Below are positions 7,542 through 15,011 of a stretch of DNA of 15,483 nucleotides, piece after piece (positions within the stretch are counted from its first letter, which is position 1; each line of letters starts with the position of its first letter). This DNA is from an uncultured Elusimicrobium sp. Lineage in GTDB: Bacteria; Elusimicrobiota; Elusimicrobia; Elusimicrobiales; Elusimicrobiaceae. The notes beneath the pieces are model-generated. The model worked only from the letters and a program-made list of their open reading frames with translations, was not told the origin of the DNA and searched no databases. The DNA lies in contig CAMGSK010000015.1 of the NCBI GenBank assembly GCA_946061795.1, positions 1 through 15,483 on the forward strand, in the 5' to 3' direction. Both the position numbers and the translations under genes were made by a program.

Positions 7542-8359
7542 TCTTCCACTCCTTTGGTCCAATGGGGTAAATCCAAACCGAAATCCCGTTTGATTTTGTT
7601 CTTATCCAATACGCTGAAAGCCGGCCGCTTGGCCGGTGTGGGATAGTCCCGGGTCAGTATGGGACGAACCCGGCAGGCGGCGTGCGCCTGCGTTAAAATA
7701 CAGTGGGCAAAATCATACCATGTGGCCGTTCCTTCGTCCGTAAAATGGTAAATTTCTTTGGTTCCCGGTTTAACGGCGGGCAAAATGCGCAGCGCGGCCT
7801 GGGCCAAATGGGCGGCGTAAGTAGGCGTGCCGAACTGGTCGGCCACCACGCGGATTTCTGTTTTTTCTTTTCCCAGAGCCAGCATCGTTTTTAAGAAATT
7901 TTTCCCATACTCGCTGTACAGCCAAGCCGTACGCAAAATAACGGCGGTGCCCGCATAGGTCAACACATTGTTTTCCCCTTCCAGCTTGGTCCGTCCGTAC
8001 ACGCCCAGCGGGCCGGTGGCGGCGGATTCGGAAATGGGCGCGTTGGCCGAGCCATCAAATACGTAATCGGTGGAAATATGCAGCAGAGGAACTTCTTTTT
8101 TCGCCGCCAATTTTGCCAAGTTGGCCGGCCCTGCGGCGTTAATCCTCCGGGCAAGCTCCGCCTCTTGTTCGGCTTTATCCACATTGGTGTATGCGGCGCA
8201 GTTGACGATTGCCGAGAAATCATGCCCGTCCCCAAACTCCAGCACGGCTTGTTCGTCGGTAATATCCAATTCCGCCGCGTCGGTGTACAGCGCATTGTCT
8301 CCCAAAATATCTTTTAAAGAACGGCCCAGTTGGCCATTGGCTCCGGTAATCAAAAGCAT
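7520..8359 (-). CDS. rfbD: dTDP-4-dehydrorhamnose reductase
   Basis: Last enzyme of dTDP-L-rhamnose synthesis: NAD(P)H-dependent reduction of dTDP-4-keto-L-rhamnose. 279 aa, close to the usual 280-300. The N-terminal GANGQLG (residues 6-12) binds the cofactor, the STDYVFDG motif is at 96-103, and the catalytic pair is Tyr121 and Lys125 in YGRTKLEGE. The C-terminal RPAFSVLD segment is typical of the family. The start at 8359 has AAGGAA 5 bases upstream and overlaps rfbC by 10 bases. The order rfbA-C-D-B is a rearranged version of the classical rfbBDAC set, but all four enzymes are present and appear intact. Confidence 0.96.
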   Translation of the reverse strand: MLLITGANGQLGRSLKDILGDNALYTDAAELDITDEQAVLEFGDGHDFSAIVNCAAYTNVDKAEQEAELARRINAAGPANLAKLAAKKEVPLLHISTDYVFDGSANAPISESAATGPLGVYGRTKLEGENNVLTYAGTAVILRTAWLYSEYGKNFLKTMLALGKEKTEIRVVADQFGTPTYAAHLAQAALRILPAVKPGTKEIYHFTDEGTATWYDFAHCILTQAHAACRVRPILTRDYPTPAKRPAFSVLDKNKIKRDFGLDLPHWTKGVEECLSKLS

Positions 8360-8904
8360 GGATGTTCCTTATATGCGGCAAAAGACGGATTTTTTAAATC
8401 TTTTTCCGACAAAACGGCTTTAGATAAGTCTATTTTCCAATCAACCGCCAGTTCCGGGTCGTCAAACCGGACCGCCCCTTCGGAGGCCTTGTTATAATAG
8501 TTATCGCACTTATAGGAGAACTTGGCCGTTGGCGTGAGGACGGAAAATCCATGGGCAAATCCGCGCGGAATAAAAAACTGTTTTTTATTTTCGCCGGAAA
8601 GCTCCACACCGAACCATTTGCCAAACGTCGGGCTGTTCGGGCGCAAATCCACCGCCACGTCCCAGACGGCTCCTTCCAATACACGGACCAGCTTCGCCTG
8701 GCTAAACGGCGGCTTCTGGAAATGAAGTCCGCGCAGGGTGTTCTGAACGGAAAAAGATTCATTGTCCTGTACAAAATCGGCGGAGATTCCCGCGCGGAGC
8801 AGGGTTTGCCGGTTGTAAGACTCATAAAAATATCCGCGCTTATCCTCAAACACCCGGGGCGTCAGCACCAGCAGTCCCTCAATAAACGGCTTAAAAAAAT
8901 CCAT
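8350..8904 (-). CDS. rfbC: dTDP-4-dehydrorhamnose 3,5-epimerase
   Basis: Cupin-fold epimerase that inverts C3 and C5 of dTDP-4-keto-6-deoxyglucose to give dTDP-4-keto-L-rhamnose. 184 aa, the normal length. Diagnostic features are the N-terminal [11 protein letters not shown] (residues 21-31), NTLRGLHFQ at 55-63 with catalytic His61, the [18 protein letters not shown] strand pair at 71-88, IPRGFAHGF at 112-120 and the tyrosine-containing YKCDNYY at 131-137. Start 8904 has GGAGG about 9-10 bases upstream and overlaps rfbA by 14 bases. It uses the same substrate as the ketoisomerase at 1860-2291, so the two define a metabolic branch. Confidence 0.96.
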   Translation of the reverse strand: MDFFKPFIEGLLVLTPRVFEDKRGYFYESYNRQTLLRAGISADFVQDNESFSVQNTLRGLHFQKPPFSQAKLVRVLEGAVWDVAVDLRPNSPTFGKWFGVELSGENKKQFFIPRGFAHGFSVLTPTAKFSYKCDNYYNKASEGAVRFDDPELAVDWKIDLSKAVLSEKDLKNPSFAAYKEHPCF

Positions 8905-9775
8905 TTTTCATGTCCTCCGGAATACGCCGCAAATACTCCCCGTATTCCGTATTTTTCATCAGAGCGGCTCTTTGTAAGAGCACATCCTCTCCGATCCAGC
9001 CGTTTTTGAACGCAATGGCTTCCAGACAGGCGATTTTAAGCCCTTGGCGGCTTTCCAAGGCCTCAATAAACATCGAGGCTTTAATCAAATCGGAGTGGGT
9101 ACCCGTATCCAGCCAGGCCATACCGCGCCCCATCAGCTGGACGGACAATTCTCCCCGCTTCAAATACCAGTCATTGACGGCGGTAATTTCCAACTCTCCA
9201 CGTGCGGAAGGTTTCAGACTTTTGGCCACCTCCACCACGCGGTTGTCATAAAAATAAAGCCCCGTCACGGCCCAGTTGGATTTGGGAGCCTGGGGTTTTT
9301 CTTCCAAAGAAACGGCTCTTTTGTTTGCATCTATTTCCACTACGCCGTACGCCCGGGGATTTTTGACGTGATAAGCAAACACGGTCGCACCGGTTTTTTG
9401 GGCGGAGGCCTCCCCCACCAGTTTCTTTAAGTCGCGGCCATAGAAGATATTGTCGCCTAAAATCAGGCAGACATTGTCGGATCCGATAAATTTTTCTCCC
9501 AAAATAAACGCTTGGGCCAACCCTTCGGGTTTGGGCTGTTCCGCATAAGACAGGCGCAGACCATAGGAAGACCCGTCTCCAAAGAGTTTTTTGTAGAGAG
9601 GAAGGTCCGCCGGGGTGGAAATGATGAGAACGTCCCGTATTCCGGCCAGCATCAGCACGGAAAGAGGATAAAAAACCATCGGTTTGTCGTAAACGGGAAT
9701 GAGCTGCTTGGATATGCCAAACGTCGCCGGATACAGGCGGCTGCCCGTACCTCCGGCCAAAATGATGCCCTTCAT
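8891..9775 (-). CDS. rfbA: Glucose-1-phosphate thymidylyltransferase
   Basis: First committed enzyme for dTDP-sugars: dTTP plus glucose 1-phosphate gives dTDP-glucose and pyrophosphate. 294 aa, the family's normal length. The N-terminal nucleotidyltransferase signature [12 protein letters not shown] is at residues 7-18, followed by [11 protein letters not shown] at 22-32; [25 protein letters not shown] and [10 protein letters not shown] are further RmlA hallmarks. The frame extends to a TTG at 9790, but GGAGG lies 5 bases upstream of the ATG at 9775, inside that extension, so 9775 is the start. It is the first gene of the operon, 95 bases from the preceding epimerase gene. The pyrophosphate it releases would be removed by the pyrophosphatase encoded nearby. 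Confidence 0.96.
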   Translation of the reverse strand: MKGIILAGGTGSRLYPATFGISKQLIPVYDKPMVFYPLSVLMLAGIRDVLIISTPADLPLYKKLFGDGSSYGLRLSYAEQPKPEGLAQAFILGEKFIGSDNVCLILGDNIFYGRDLKKLVGEASAQKTGATVFAYHVKNPRAYGVVEIDANKRAVSLEEKPQAPKSNWAVTGLYFYDNRVVEVAKSLKPSARGELEITAVNDWYLKRGELSVQLMGRGMAWLDTGTHSDLIKASMFIEALESRQGLKIACLEAIAFKNGWIGEDVLLQRAALMKNTEYGEYLRRIPEDMKNGFF

Positions 9776-9802
9776 GATATCCTCCGCCAAGAGTATATAT
9801 CT

Positions 9803-9825
9803 TTTGCTTAGTAAATTTAAGCAAA
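9803..9825. repeat. 8-bp inverted repeat upstream of rfbA, possible operator
   Basis: TTTGCTTA (9803-9810) and TAAGCAAA (9818-9825) are perfect inverted copies separated by 7 bases. No T-tract follows on either strand, so it does not look like an intrinsic terminator. It overlaps the candidate -10 box of rfbA. Confidence 0.45.
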
Positions 9826-9843
9826 TTTGGCGGGGTTTAGCAA
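9815..9843 (-). promoter_or_regulatory. Candidate promoter of the rfbA operon
   Basis: On the minus strand a -35-like TTGCTA (9838-9843) is followed after exactly 17 bases by a -10-like TTAAAT (9815-9820). Transcription would start near 9808 and leave a leader of about 33 bases before the rfbA ATG. Both boxes are imperfect, and the operon could instead be read through from the upstream epimerase gene. Confidence 0.35.
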
Positions 9844-9869
9844 TGAATATAGATTAGCGGAAAAAGACG

Positions 9870-10814
9870 TTAAAACGCGGAAACTTCGCCGCCCGTCCAC
9901 ATGGAGGCAAGTCCTTCTTCCAAGGATACGGCAGGGCGGAAGCCTAAAGCGGAAATTTTGGAAATGTCTGCGCGGGAAATCCGCACGTCCGCGGCGCGTT
10001 TGGGGCGGAACAGGCGTTGCAGGGGACGCCCGCATACGCGTTCCATGACGGCGGCCAATTCCAACAGAGAGACAGACTGCCCTCTTCCCACATTGTATAT
10101 TTCCCCGGGGAGGGCTTTGTCCGCCGCCAGCAAATTGGCCCGCACAATGTCCGCCACGTGGATAAAGTCTCTTTCTTGTCGGCCGTCACCGTCAATAAGC
10201 AGCGGCTCTCCCCTCCGGGCCAGCTGCATGAATTTGGCGACCACCGCCGCATAGGCGCAGTCCGCCTCCTGTCCCGGGCCGAAAACGTTAAAATAACGCA
10301 GAATCGCCGTTTCTAAACCATATACGCGGGTGTAAAACTGGCACAATTCCTCCGCCGCCTGTTTGGACAGCGCATACGGGGAAAGGCAATCCGTCGCCGC
10401 CGTTTCTTTATAAGGGATTTGTGTTCCGTTTCCATATACCGCGCAGGAAGAAGCGAACACTACCCGTTTTACACCGTTTCTCCGGGCGGCTTCTAAAACA
10501 TTTTGGGTGCCTTGAATGTTGATTTCCGCCGTTTCCTGGGGATTTTGCAGAGATTTCGGCACAGACACCAAGGCCGCATGGTGTAAGATGACGTCCGCTT
10601 CCCGCGCCGCTTCCAGCAAGGCGGGCAAGGAGCGGATATCCCCTTCCTGCAGACGGATGTCCCGGAGCACGGAAGATAAATTCTCCTTTGAGGAAGAAGA
10701 AAAATTGTCCAATACGCAGACGCGCTGGCCGGCCCGGACCAGTTCCTTGACCAAATGGGAACCGATAAATCCCGCACCGCCCGTAATCAGCCAGTTCCGC
10801 CGTGTTTTTTGCAT
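9870..10814 (-). CDS. NAD-dependent nucleotide-sugar epimerase/dehydratase (UDP-GlcNAc 4-epimerase-like)
   Basis: Extended SDR protein of 314 aa from the preferred start. The NAD loop GGAGFIGSH is at residues 12-20, VLDNFSS at 34-40, GDI at 58-60, FASSCAVYGNG at 120-130, catalytic Tyr147 and Lys151 in YALSK, RYFNVFGP at 173-180 and RDFIHVADIV at 215-224. This pattern is that of UDP-sugar 4-epimerases, and the SSCAVYG segment recalls the WbpP/Gne group acting on UDP-N-acetylhexosamines, but exact substrate is uncertain. The frame stays open to an ATG at 10913; that start would add 33 residues unlike the family and cover the likely promoter, so the ATG at 10814 is chosen although its AGGA is about 12 bases away. 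It lies upstream of, and may join, the surface-sugar operon. Confidence 0.87.
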   Translation of the reverse strand: MQKTRRNWLITGGAGFIGSHLVKELVRAGQRVCVLDNFSSSSKENLSSVLRDIRLQEGDIRSLPALLEAAREADVILHHAALVSVPKSLQNPQETAEINIQGTQNVLEAARRNGVKRVVFASSCAVYGNGTQIPYKETAATDCLSPYALSKQAAEELCQFYTRVYGLETAILRYFNVFGPGQEADCAYAAVVAKFMQLARRGEPLLIDGDGRQERDFIHVADIVRANLLAADKALPGEIYNVGRGQSVSLLELAAVMERVCGRPLQRLFRPKRAADVRISRADISKISALGFRPAVSLEEGLASMWTGGEVSAF

Positions 10815-10848
10815 GTGTTTGTGGGTTCCTAAAAAGAATCTATGGTTT

Positions 10849-10854
10849 ATTGTA
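10849..10854 (-). promoter_or_regulatory. Candidate -10 box for the epimerase gene
   Basis: TACAAT on the minus strand (5 of 6 matches to the sigma-70 consensus), with a predicted start near 10842 and a leader of about 28 bases to the ATG at 10814. No convincing -35 box is visible at 17 bases. Confidence 0.3.
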
Positions 10855-10916
10855 CCTTTTTTGTCGGACGGCGGGAGCGTTTTGGCCGGAGCGGGCGCAA
10901 CAAATCTTGTCAAGAC

Positions 10917-10925
10917 TGCTATAAT
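10917..10925 (+). promoter_or_regulatory. Extended -10 promoter of the pyrophosphatase gene
   Basis: TGCTATAAT: a perfect TATAAT at 10920-10925 preceded by the extended -10 TG. No good -35 box is seen, which the extended element can compensate for. The predicted start is near 10932, with GAGGAA at 10948-10953 ahead of the ATG at 10957. Confidence 0.6.
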
Positions 10926-10956
10926 ATAAGCAACTTATCCCACTGAAGAGGAACCT

Positions 10957-11535
10957 ATGTTTGCTAATTTTAACCCCTGGCACCACGTCTCTCCGGGCGA
11001 CAAAAACACGTTGCCTTACGTTGTAAACGGCATTATTGAAATTCCGAAAGGCACCCGCGCCAAGTATGAGCTGGACAAAGCCAGCGGCCTGCTGCGTTTA
11101 GACCGCGTGCTGTATTCTTCCGTTTATTACCCGGCCAATTACGGATTTATCCCCCGCACCTACGGAGCGGACAAAGACCCGCTGGACATTTTGATTTTGT
11201 CCCAAGCGGAAGTGGTGCCCATGTGCATCGTCCCGGCGCGCATCATCGGCGTAATGCGCATGTTGGACAACGGAGAAGCCGACGACAAAATTATCGGTGT
11301 GGCCCAGGGAGACCCCAACGTCAGCCACTATACCGACGTGTCCCAGCTGCCCGAGCACTTGATTTCGGAAACCATGAGCTTCTTTGAAGATTACAAGAAA
11401 CTGGAAAACAAAACCGTCGTGGTGGAAAAAATCTTTGACAAAAAAACCGCCATTAAAATTCTGCAGGAAGCGTTTATCGCCTATGAGGAAAAATTCGTCA
11501 CATACAGTAATTTTTCCCGCTTGGCCGACAAATAA
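10957..11535 (+). CDS. ppa: Family I inorganic pyrophosphatase
   Basis: Cytosolic enzyme that hydrolyses pyrophosphate to two phosphates and so pulls nucleotidyl-transfer reactions forward. 192 aa, in the normal range for bacterial family I (about 165-200). Seen: [15 protein letters not shown] near residues 27-41 (the KxxxxE-type active-site start), YPANYGFIP at about 58-66, the metal-binding DKDPLD at 72-77, and [14 protein letters not shown], whose aspartates five apart and following lysine match Asp97, Asp102 and Lys104 of the E. coli enzyme. The C-terminal FFEDYKKLE helix is also typical. The Lys at the second position of DKDPLD departs from the common motif (Gly, Ser, Asn or Asp) but need not affect catalysis. 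It is monocistronic with its own promoter and lies divergent from the sugar genes. Confidence 0.95.
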   Translation: MFANFNPWHHVSPGDKNTLPYVVNGIIEIPKGTRAKYELDKASGLLRLDRVLYSSVYYPANYGFIPRTYGADKDPLDILILSQAEVVPMCIVPARIIGVMRMLDNGEADDKIIGVAQGDPNVSHYTDVSQLPEHLISETMSFFEDYKKLENKTVVVEKIFDKKTAIKILQEAFIAYEEKFVTYSNFSRLADK

Positions 11536-11580
11536 TTCTTTTTGCGCGGCAAGGAAGTTTAGAAAAAAGCAATAAAATTT

Positions 11581-11589
11581 TGTTATAAT
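11581..11589 (+). promoter_or_regulatory. Extended -10 promoter of tRNA-Ser
   Basis: TGTTATAAT: TATAAT at 11584-11589 with TG one base upstream, the same design as the pyrophosphatase promoter. Predicted start is near 11596, about 36 bases before the mature tRNA end. Confidence 0.6.
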
Positions 11590-11594
11590 ATATA

Positions 11595-11616
11595 CGTCCA
11601 AAGGAAACTTTAGACG
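11595..11616 (+). other. Hairpin with GAAA tetraloop in the pre-tRNA leader
   Basis: CGTC pairs with GACG and AAAG with CTTT around one C-A mismatch, closed by a GAAA (GNRA) loop at 11604-11607. It begins at the predicted transcription start, so it would cap the 5' end of the tRNA-Ser precursor. No T-run follows, so it is not a terminator. Confidence 0.5.
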
Positions 11617-11631
11617 AAAAAACAAAATTTT

Positions 11632-11722
11632 GGAGAGGTGGCTGAGAGGCCGAAAGCGGCGGTTTGCTAAACCGTTATACGGGTTAATTCCCGTATCGAG
11701 GGTTCGAATCCCTCCCTCTCCG
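11632..11722 (+). tRNA. tRNA-Ser (anticodon GCU)
   Basis: Class II tRNA of 91 bases that reads AGC and AGU codons. Acceptor stem GGAGAGG (11632-11638) pairs with CCTCTCC (11715-11721), the discriminator base is G at 11722, as is normal for serine tRNAs, and the 3' CCA is not encoded. The anticodon loop is TTGCTAA, closed by a stem containing one G-U pair. A long variable arm with TACGGG pairing CCCGTA follows, and the T arm carries GGTTCGAATCC. It has its own promoter upstream and a terminator 17 bases downstream. Confidence 0.96.
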
Positions 11723-11738
11723 TAGAAATTTAAAAATT

Positions 11739-11766
11739 CCCGTGCGCGGCAAGCGCCGGGTTTTTT
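11739..11766 (+). terminator. Rho-independent terminator after tRNA-Ser
   Basis: CCCG pairs with CGGG and GCGC with GCGC around a single bulged T, with the loop GGCAA, followed by six T at 11761-11766. It ends only 24 bases before the histidine kinase start codon. Confidence 0.75.
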
Positions 11767-11790
11767 AATGAAAAGAAAAGGCGGATTCGT

Positions 11791-14700
11791 ATGTATCACT
11801 GTCATGTGCGCTTCTATTTTATAAGCCGGGAACCGGGATTATTTCAAATCTTGAAGAAAGCGGCCCCGCTTCCTGCGTTTTCCCATGAATTTTTGGAAAG
11901 CGGGCGCATACAGCAGCATTTGTTGGAAAAAGCCGATTTGACGATAGCTGATTTGCGCGGGCGGAATGCGGCCGAGACAACAACCGACATCCTGCGGGGA
12001 AAACGCCCGGAAGCACAGTTGATAGTCATGATTACGCCGCAGCAATGGGAAGAGCTGGGAGCCGTCCGGGACGGGCTGGCGGACGTATGGACTTTCCCCA
12101 TGTCTGAATCCGAGCTCCTTTTCCGCTTTTCCCGGTGGCAGCACGACTGCAAACGCGACAAGGATTTTTGGTTAATTGATCAATATTTGAACTGTACGAT
12201 TAACAGCAGCCCCGATTTAATCTGGTACAAAGACAAACAGGGTATTCATCAAAAAGTCAACGATGCTTTCTGCCGGATGGTTAAAAAACCCAAAGCCGAT
12301 GTGGAAGGAAAGGACCATGCGTATATTTGGAACGTGGAACAGGATGATCCCGCGTGCATAAAATCAGAACAGCTGGTAATGAAGACGCGTCAAACTTGCT
12401 CAGCCGAAGAGACCATTCAAACCAGTCAGGGTTCACGGATTCTTACCACTTACAAATCCCCCCTTTATGACTTGGACGGAAGCGTGATGGGCACGGCCGG
12501 TATCGCCATAGACGTCACTCAGGAACGGACCTATGCGCAGGAGATTCTCCATAAAAACCAAACCTTGGAAACCTTATTCACCACCATGGACTGCGGCATA
12601 ATGTTTCACTCTTTGGACGGCGCTCAAGTCGTCAGTATTAACCGCGCCGCGCTGGAAATATTGGGTTATCCGTCCCTGGAAGCCATGAAGCAAGACGGAT
12701 TTAATATGATTGCCCAGTCCGTCTTGGATGAAGATAAACCCAAACTGAGAGAAAAAATTACCTCTTTGAAAAATCCCGGAGACGCTTCCGACGTTGAATA
12801 CCGTGTCCGGCACAAAGACGGGAAAATACTCTATGTCATGGGCAACATCAAATTGGTAAAGGTAAAAGGAAAACTCTTTTACCAACGCTATCTGCTGGAC
12901 TGCACCGCCCAAAAATTTCAAAAAGACCGGGAACGTAAAGAAGCGGAAAGACGCCAAATGGCCCTGATTTATGCTTTGAGCGTGGAATATAATGTGGTTT
13001 GCCACTTTGATTTAGAAACGGGAAAAGGCAAAACTTTGCGGATCAGCGGAGCGGAAAACGCCGTTTTAAAACCCTTTTTTTCCGGCAAGCTGTCCTTAAA
13101 AGCCGCCATGGAGCGTTATGTCAACGCATGCGTACACCAAGAGGACAGAGAAACTTTTCGCCAATTTGTTTCCCGGGAAAATTTGGAGAAGATTTTATCG
13201 GAAAAACTGATTTGTTCTCTGAACTACCGCATAGTACGCTTCGGCCGGACGTTTTATTGCCAGATCAAAGCTTCCAGAGCAGGAGAGTGGAACCAGAGCC
13301 ACGACGTGGTAATCGGCTTGCGCAGCATTGACGAAGAAACGCGCGGGGACCGGGAAAAGAACGCTCTTTTGGAAGATGCCTTGGCCCAGGCAAACCGGGC
13401 TAACAAAGCCAAAAGCACTTTTCTCTCCAATATGTCCCATGATATCCGCACGCCCATGAACGCCATTATTGGTTTTACTACCTTGGCTCTCAAACGCATG
13501 GACCGAAAAGAACTGGTGGAAGAATATTTGCACAAAATCATGACCTCCGGCACGCATCTTCTCAGTCTCATCAATGACGTGCTGGATATGAGCCATATTG
13601 AGAGCGGTAAAATCCGTTTGGAAGAGGATAGCTGTTCTCTGCCGGACATCCTGCAGAATTTGCGCAATATCATGCAGGCAAACCTCAGCTCCAAACAACA
13701 GGAACTGCATATAGAAGCCGTGGATATACGTCATGAAAACGTATTCTGCGACCGCCTGCGTATCAACCAGATTTTGTTAAACTTGCTCAGCAACGCCGTT
13801 AAATATACCGGAATAGGAGGAAAAATTTGCCTGAAATTATTGGAAAAAACAGGCGCTCCCGCCGGATTTGGAAATTACGAGTTTCATATTACGGACACGG
13901 GCATCGGTATGAGCCAAGAATTTGTTTCCCGCATTTTTGAACCGTTTGAACGGGAAAAAAACTCCACCCTAAGCGGAGTCCAAGGCACGGGACTGGGCAT
14001 GGCCATCACAAAAAATATTGTAGAACTGATGAATGGGACGATTACGGTCACAAGCACACAAGGGGTGGGAACGGAATGTGTAGTCTGTCTGCCCATGCGT
14101 TTAAATACCGCCGTTCAGCCGCTCCAAGATATCCCGGAAATGCAAAATATGCGGGCCTTGGTTGTGGACCAAGATTTAACTGCTTGCAGCAACGCGCTTT
14201 CTATGCTCCGGCAGTTAGGGCTGAGAGCGGAATGGACGCTGTCCGGCCAAGAAGCTGTTTTGCGCGCCCGGCAGTCCGTTCTGCAGAATGACCGCTACGG
14301 GGTCTGTCTTATCAACTGCCAATTAACGGATATGACCGGAGCCGAAGCGGCGCGTCAAATACGCAAGGAACTGAAAAAAGAGATTCCGGTGGTTATCCTC
14401 GGCGAATGTGACCGGGCCGATACAGAGGATGAAACGGTAAAAGCCGGGTTGGGTGTTTTTTGCGGCAAGCCGCTGTTTTTTTCGGAAATCCGGCGGTGTT
14501 TGAGTTCCGTTATCCGCTCTGATGCACCGGCCCCGCAGGCCGCACAGACTTCCCACCCACCCCACGCCGGGCATATTCTGTTGGCGGAAGATAATGAGTT
14601 AAACCAAGAAATTGCGTCAGCCATTCTGGAAGAGGCGGGTTTTTCCGTGACGGTGGTCGGCAACGGGCAGCTGGCGGTGGACGCGCTGCGCGCTTCCAAA

Positions 14701-14961
14701 CCCGGGGATTTCCAAGCGGTGCTGATGGACATCCAAATGCCTGTGATGAACGGTTATGAGGCGGCCAAGCGCATTCGGAAGCTCCATGACAAAGAACTCG
14801 CTTCCATTCCCATTATCGCCACGACGGCCAACGCATTTGAAGAAGACAAAAAAGAAGCGCTTCGCTGCGGAATGAACGGACACATCGCAAAACCCATAGA
14901 CGTACAGGCTCTGCTGAAAACACTTAGGGAGTGCTGTGCCTCCCCTGCCGATGAAAAATAA
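11791..14961 (+). CDS. Soluble multi-PAS hybrid sensor histidine kinase with two C-terminal receivers
   Basis: 1056-aa two-component sensor without visible transmembrane segments, so probably cytosolic. Residues 1-120 look like a degenerate receiver (Asp54 in ADLRG, but FP in place of the usual KP near 102). Three PAS-like domains follow at about 130-250, 257-380 and 390-515. The HisKA box FLSNMSHDIRTP has the phospho-accepting His550; the ATPase has the N box (Asn664, Asn668), G1 box DTGIG at 702-706 and G2 box GTGLG at 732-736. Receiver A (about 770-905) is degenerate: Asn842 replaces the phospho-aspartate. Receiver B (about 928-1045) is intact, with Glu933-Asp934, Asp980 and Lys1034. No HPt or DNA-binding output is present, so phosphate must go to a separate partner. 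AGGCGG lies about 7 bases before the ATG. The signal is unknown. The SHDIRTPMNAIIGFT and EEDSCSLPDIL wording resembles sensors that are common in gut Clostridia. Confidence 0.92.
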   Translation: MYHCHVRFYFISREPGLFQILKKAAPLPAFSHEFLESGRIQQHLLEKADLTIADLRGRNAAETTTDILRGKRPEAQLIVMITPQQWEELGAVRDGLADVWTFPMSESELLFRFSRWQHDCKRDKDFWLIDQYLNCTINSSPDLIWYKDKQGIHQKVNDAFCRMVKKPKADVEGKDHAYIWNVEQDDPACIKSEQLVMKTRQTCSAEETIQTSQGSRILTTYKSPLYDLDGSVMGTAGIAIDVTQERTYAQEILHKNQTLETLFTTMDCGIMFHSLDGAQVVSINRAALEILGYPSLEAMKQDGFNMIAQSVLDEDKPKLREKITSLKNPGDASDVEYRVRHKDGKILYVMGNIKLVKVKGKLFYQRYLLDCTAQKFQKDRERKEAERRQMALIYALSVEYNVVCHFDLETGKGKTLRISGAENAVLKPFFSGKLSLKAAMERYVNACVHQEDRETFRQFVSRENLEKILSEKLICSLNYRIVRFGRTFYCQIKASRAGEWNQSHDVVIGLRSIDEETRGDREKNALLEDALAQANRANKAKSTFLSNMSHDIRTPMNAIIGFTTLALKRMDRKELVEEYLHKIMTSGTHLLSLINDVLDMSHIESGKIRLEEDSCSLPDILQNLRNIMQANLSSKQQELHIEAVDIRHENVFCDRLRINQILLNLLSNAVKYTGIGGKICLKLLEKTGAPAGFGNYEFHITDTGIGMSQEFVSRIFEPFEREKNSTLSGVQGTGLGMAITKNIVELMNGTITVTSTQGVGTECVVCLPMRLNTAVQPLQDIPEMQNMRALVVDQDLTACSNALSMLRQLGLRAEWTLSGQEAVLRARQSVLQNDRYGVCLINCQLTDMTGAEAARQIRKELKKEIPVVILGECDRADTEDETVKAGLGVFCGKPLFFSEIRRCLSSVIRSDAPAPQAAQTSHPPHAGHILLAEDNELNQEIASAILEEAGFSVTVVGNGQLAVDALRASKPGDFQAVLMDIQMPVMNGYEAAKRIRKLHDKELASIPIIATTANAFEEDKKEALRCGMNGHIAKPIDVQALLKTLRECCASPADEK

Positions 14962-14993
14962 ACCGTCTTCCTCTCTTGAGCGGAGACCGGGAG

Positions 14994-15009
14994 ATATTAT
15001 TTATAATAT
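14994..15009 (+). promoter_or_regulatory. AT-only palindrome with TATAAT before the DUF2238 gene
   Basis: ATATTAT (14994-15000) and ATAATAT (15003-15009) are inverted copies around TT, and the right arm contains TATAAT at 15002-15007. If this is a -10 box, the start would fall at about 15013-15015, on the tandem ATGs, giving an almost leaderless mRNA. No good -35 is spaced correctly, so the call is weak. Confidence 0.3.
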
Positions 15010-15011
15010 TT

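Noticed and set aside
9776..9790. N-terminal extension of RfbA from a TTG at 9790
   Set aside because: The extension encodes the Shine-Dalgarno GGAGG of the ATG at 9775, and the family begins at MKGIILAGG.
9803..9825. Inverted repeat as terminator of the epimerase gene
   Set aside because: The stem is AT-rich and no T-tract follows on the minus strand.
10815..10913. 33-residue N-terminal extension of the epimerase
   Set aside because: The added residues precede a normal SDR N-terminus, resemble no domain, and cover the candidate -10 box.
11098..11805. 235-aa minus-strand frame across the pyrophosphatase and tRNA-Ser genes
   Set aside because: Its GGIRTLDTGINPYNGLANR stretch is the antisense translation of the serine tRNA, a well-known spurious protein, and the rest lies antisense to a clear pyrophosphatase.
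13195..13734. 179-aa minus-strand frame within the histidine kinase
   Set aside because: It mirrors the conserved HisKA region of the kinase, with no recognisable domain or ribosome-binding site.
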